Source: Candidatus Bathyarchaeota archaeon (GTDB lineage: Archaea; Thermoproteota; Bathyarchaeia; RBG-16-48-13; GCA-020355125). From it: a stretch of DNA of 13,916 nt. A program made the translations under genes and the position numbers. Positions 12,463 to 13,916 of this stretch are shown piece after piece; position 1 is the first letter of the stretch, and each line of letters starts with the position of its first letter. The stretch lies in the NCBI GenBank assembly GCA_030671165.1, contig DAOVAG010000008.1, positions 1 through 13,916 on the forward strand. Reading direction: 5' to 3'. Under the pieces are notes generated by a model. It was not told where the DNA came from. It worked only from the letters and a program-made list of their open reading frames with translations, and did not search any database.

Positions 12463-13428
12463 ATGGTTCAGGAAAATATTGAAAAAGATATTTTAATCAA
12501 GATGTATAAGCTGATGGTGACTTCGAGGTTCTGGGATAATAATATTGATGACATGCATGCAAAGAAGCAAATGATTGGAATGTCACCCCATTCTGGCCAA
12601 GGCCAAGAGGCAATAGGCGTTGGCGGATGCTTAGCCCTTAAAGAAGAAGATTATATGGTTCCTTCTCACCGTGGATGTGCTCATGCCATCACAAAGGGCT
12701 TATCATTAAGGAAATTAACTGCTGAATATCTTGGTAAAGCTACTGGTATTTCTAAAGGAAAAGGTGGCGCACATATTTGTGATCCTACACACAATATTCT
12801 AGGTGTTAGTGGTATTATTGGAGGAGCACTTCTTATAGCCACAGGTGTAGGATGGTCAATAAAAATAAGGAAAACTAAACAGGTTGTAATGGATTTCTTT
12901 GGAGATGGTATGGCTGGTCAAGCTAGCTTTTATCCAGCTCTGAATCTCTCAGCAGCATGGAAACTTCCAATTATATGGATGTGCGAAAATAACAGAGTCC
13001 AACAATTTACGCATTTTGAAGATGTAATGGGAATGAAAAACATCGCAGATATGGGTAAACCCTTTGGAATGTCAAGTATAATAGTGGATGGGAATGATGT
13101 TAGGGCAGTATATAATGCTGCTCAAAACGCGGTTAATAGAGCAAGAAAGGGAGAAGGCCCGTCACTGATCGAGTGTAAAACGTATAGATGGAGACCTCAC
13201 TATGAAGGTGCCCCAGAGACAAGAACAATAGAAGAGCTTTTGGAAATGAAGAAGAAATGTCCTATTAAAAAATTAAGAGCTTACATCATACAAAATAATG
13301 TCATAACAGAGAAAGAAGCTATAAAAATAGATGAAAACATAATGTTGGAAATTAAAGACGCTGCTAAATTTGCATTGGAAAGTCCTTGGCCAAAGCCTGA
13401 AGAGTTATTCGAGGATGTTTATGTGTAA
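12463..13428 (+). CDS. Thiamine-diphosphate 2-oxoacid/acetoin dehydrogenase E1 component, alpha subunit
   Basis: Alpha half of a two-subunit E1, which decarboxylates a 2-oxoacid, or cleaves acetoin, on thiamine diphosphate and passes the acyl group to lipoyl-E2. The 321 residues match the short acetoin-dehydrogenase/archaeal size class. The thiamine/Mg motif is intact: GDG at 147-149 and NN at 176-177 (CENN). SGQGQEA (44-50), KGKGGAHI (98-105) and YRWRPHYEGA (241-250) are also characteristic. Where most relatives read RGHGH, this protein has RGCAH (70-74), so the first His of that loop is replaced by Cys. A GGAGAT ribosome site precedes the ATG by four bases. Seventeen bases separate it from the E1 beta gene, so the two are co-translated subunits. 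Pyruvate, branched-chain 2-oxoacid or acetoin are all possible; the two dehydrogenase genes upstream favour acetoin-like substrates. Confidence 0.92.
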   Translation: MVQENIEKDILIKMYKLMVTSRFWDNNIDDMHAKKQMIGMSPHSGQGQEAIGVGGCLALKEEDYMVPSHRGCAHAITKGLSLRKLTAEYLGKATGISKGKGGAHICDPTHNILGVSGIIGGALLIATGVGWSIKIRKTKQVVMDFFGDGMAGQASFYPALNLSAAWKLPIIWMCENNRVQQFTHFEDVMGMKNIADMGKPFGMSSIIVDGNDVRAVYNAAQNAVNRARKGEGPSLIECKTYRWRPHYEGAPETRTIEELLEMKKKCPIKKLRAYIIQNNVITEKEAIKIDENIMLEIKDAAKFALESPWPKPEELFEDVYV

Positions 13429-13445
13429 ATGGATGGTGCATGTAT

Positions 13446-13916
13446 ATGTCTGAAAAATTGATAAATGTGGGCGATGCGATTCATGATGCCCTAGTTGAGG
13501 AGATGAGGAGAGACCCAAGTGTTGTTATTTTAGGTGAGAGTATTCAACGTGCTGCCTCGTTCGGTATTACAAGAGGATTATTAACAGAATTTGGGTATAA
13601 TAGAGTCTGGGACACACCAATCGCGGAAAATGCTATTGCAGGATTAGCCTTAGGTGCAGCTTTAACAGGGTTAAGACCCATTCCAATTATTATGATAGGG
13701 GATTTTCTTCCCTACGCTATGGAGATGATATGTAACGAGATAGCCAAGTACAGGTATATGTTTGGAGGAAACTTCAAAGTACCTATAACTATTAGAGTGG
13801 GAGCTCAAGGTGCTGGAGCAAGTCTCGCTGCTCAACATTCTCAATGTCTTGAAGCTTGGTTTATCCACGTTCCCGGATTAAAAGTAGTATATGCATCAAC
13901 ACCGTATGATGCTAAA
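13446..13916 (+). CDS. 2-oxoacid/acetoin dehydrogenase E1 component, beta subunit, 3' truncated by window edge
   Basis: Beta half of the E1 heterotetramer. The frame is open to the last base: 157 residues of roughly 325. The visible N-terminal half has the expected VGDAIHDALVEEMRRDP start, GESIQ (34-38), TPIAENAIAGLALGAALTGL (63-82) with the conserved Glu that activates thiamine, and RVGAQGAGASLAAQHSQCLE followed by HVPGLKVVYASTPYDAK at the edge. The start could be ATG at 13446, with GGTG seven bases upstream, or the in-frame ATG at 13440; the former has the better spacing. The gene overlaps nothing and follows E1 alpha by 17 bases. E2 (lipoyl acyltransferase), E3 and a lipoate-attachment enzyme would be expected downstream of the window if the complex is complete. 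Confidence 0.93.
   Translation, partial: MSEKLINVGDAIHDALVEEMRRDPSVVILGESIQRAASFGITRGLLTEFGYNRVWDTPIAENAIAGLALGAALTGLRPIPIIMIGDFLPYAMEMICNEIAKYRYMFGGNFKVPITIRVGAQGAGASLAAQHSQCLEAWFIHVPGLKVVYASTPYDAK

Noticed and set aside
13671..13868. Minus-strand frame inside E1 beta
   Set aside because: Opposes the conserved E1 beta sequence and shows no motif of its own.
1..13916. CRISPR array, tRNA/rRNA genes, insertion sequences or phage genes
   Set aside because: No regularly spaced repeats, no cloverleaf or rRNA-like segments, no transposase, integrase or terminal repeats were seen on either strand.

Overview
The window looks like a chromosomal piece of an uncultivated, AT-rich archaeon. The evidence is a DUF35 zinc-ribbon/OB-fold protein translationally coupled to an SCP2-like thiolase, an HdrA/HdrD-type iron-sulfur system, a stand-alone Lrp/AsnC effector-domain protein, TATA-like boxes followed by very short leaders, T-tract ends instead of strong intrinsic terminators, Shine-Dalgarno sequences of the GGAG(G) type, and TTG/GTG starts. 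I cannot assign a phylum from sequence alone; members of the TACK or Asgard groups or an Archaeoglobus-like lineage are all plausible. There is no rRNA, tRNA, CRISPR array, insertion sequence or phage gene.

Left part (1-5203): the 3' two thirds of an acyl-CoA ligase (+) converges on a four-gene minus-strand operon that reads etfB, etfA, thiolase, DUF35 protein. The operon is tightly packed, with gaps of 1-23 bases. Divergent from it is a small RAM-only Lrp-like protein (+). This set suggests activation, oxidation (electrons taken by the electron-transfer flavoprotein, Etf) and thiolytic cleavage or condensation of acyl-CoAs, although no acyl-CoA dehydrogenase, hydratase or hydroxyacyl-CoA dehydrogenase is in the window.

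Middle part (5262-8847): a large HdrA-like flavin/iron-sulfur protein (-), with a C-terminal MvhD/FrhD-like domain that has lost every cysteine, is divergently transcribed from an HdrD-like (HdrC+HdrB) iron-sulfur oxidoreductase (+). Together with the Etf these could form a cytosolic electron-transfer or bifurcating system; that link is inferred from proximity.

Right part (8972-13916, all +): a bacterial/eukaryotic-type HMG-CoA synthase (mevalonate pathway enzyme) with an intact Glu-Cys-His triad, then a 237-base intergenic stretch with several hairpins and a well-formed promoter. Next come an SDR oxidoreductase, a medium-chain Zn-type dehydrogenase lacking its structural-zinc lobe, and the alpha and (truncated) beta subunits of a thiamine-diphosphate 2-oxoacid/acetoin dehydrogenase E1. 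The last four genes look like a catabolic module in which an alcohol or diol is oxidised to a ketone/acyloin and then cleaved to an acyl-CoA. The E2/E3 components, if present, would lie past the right edge.
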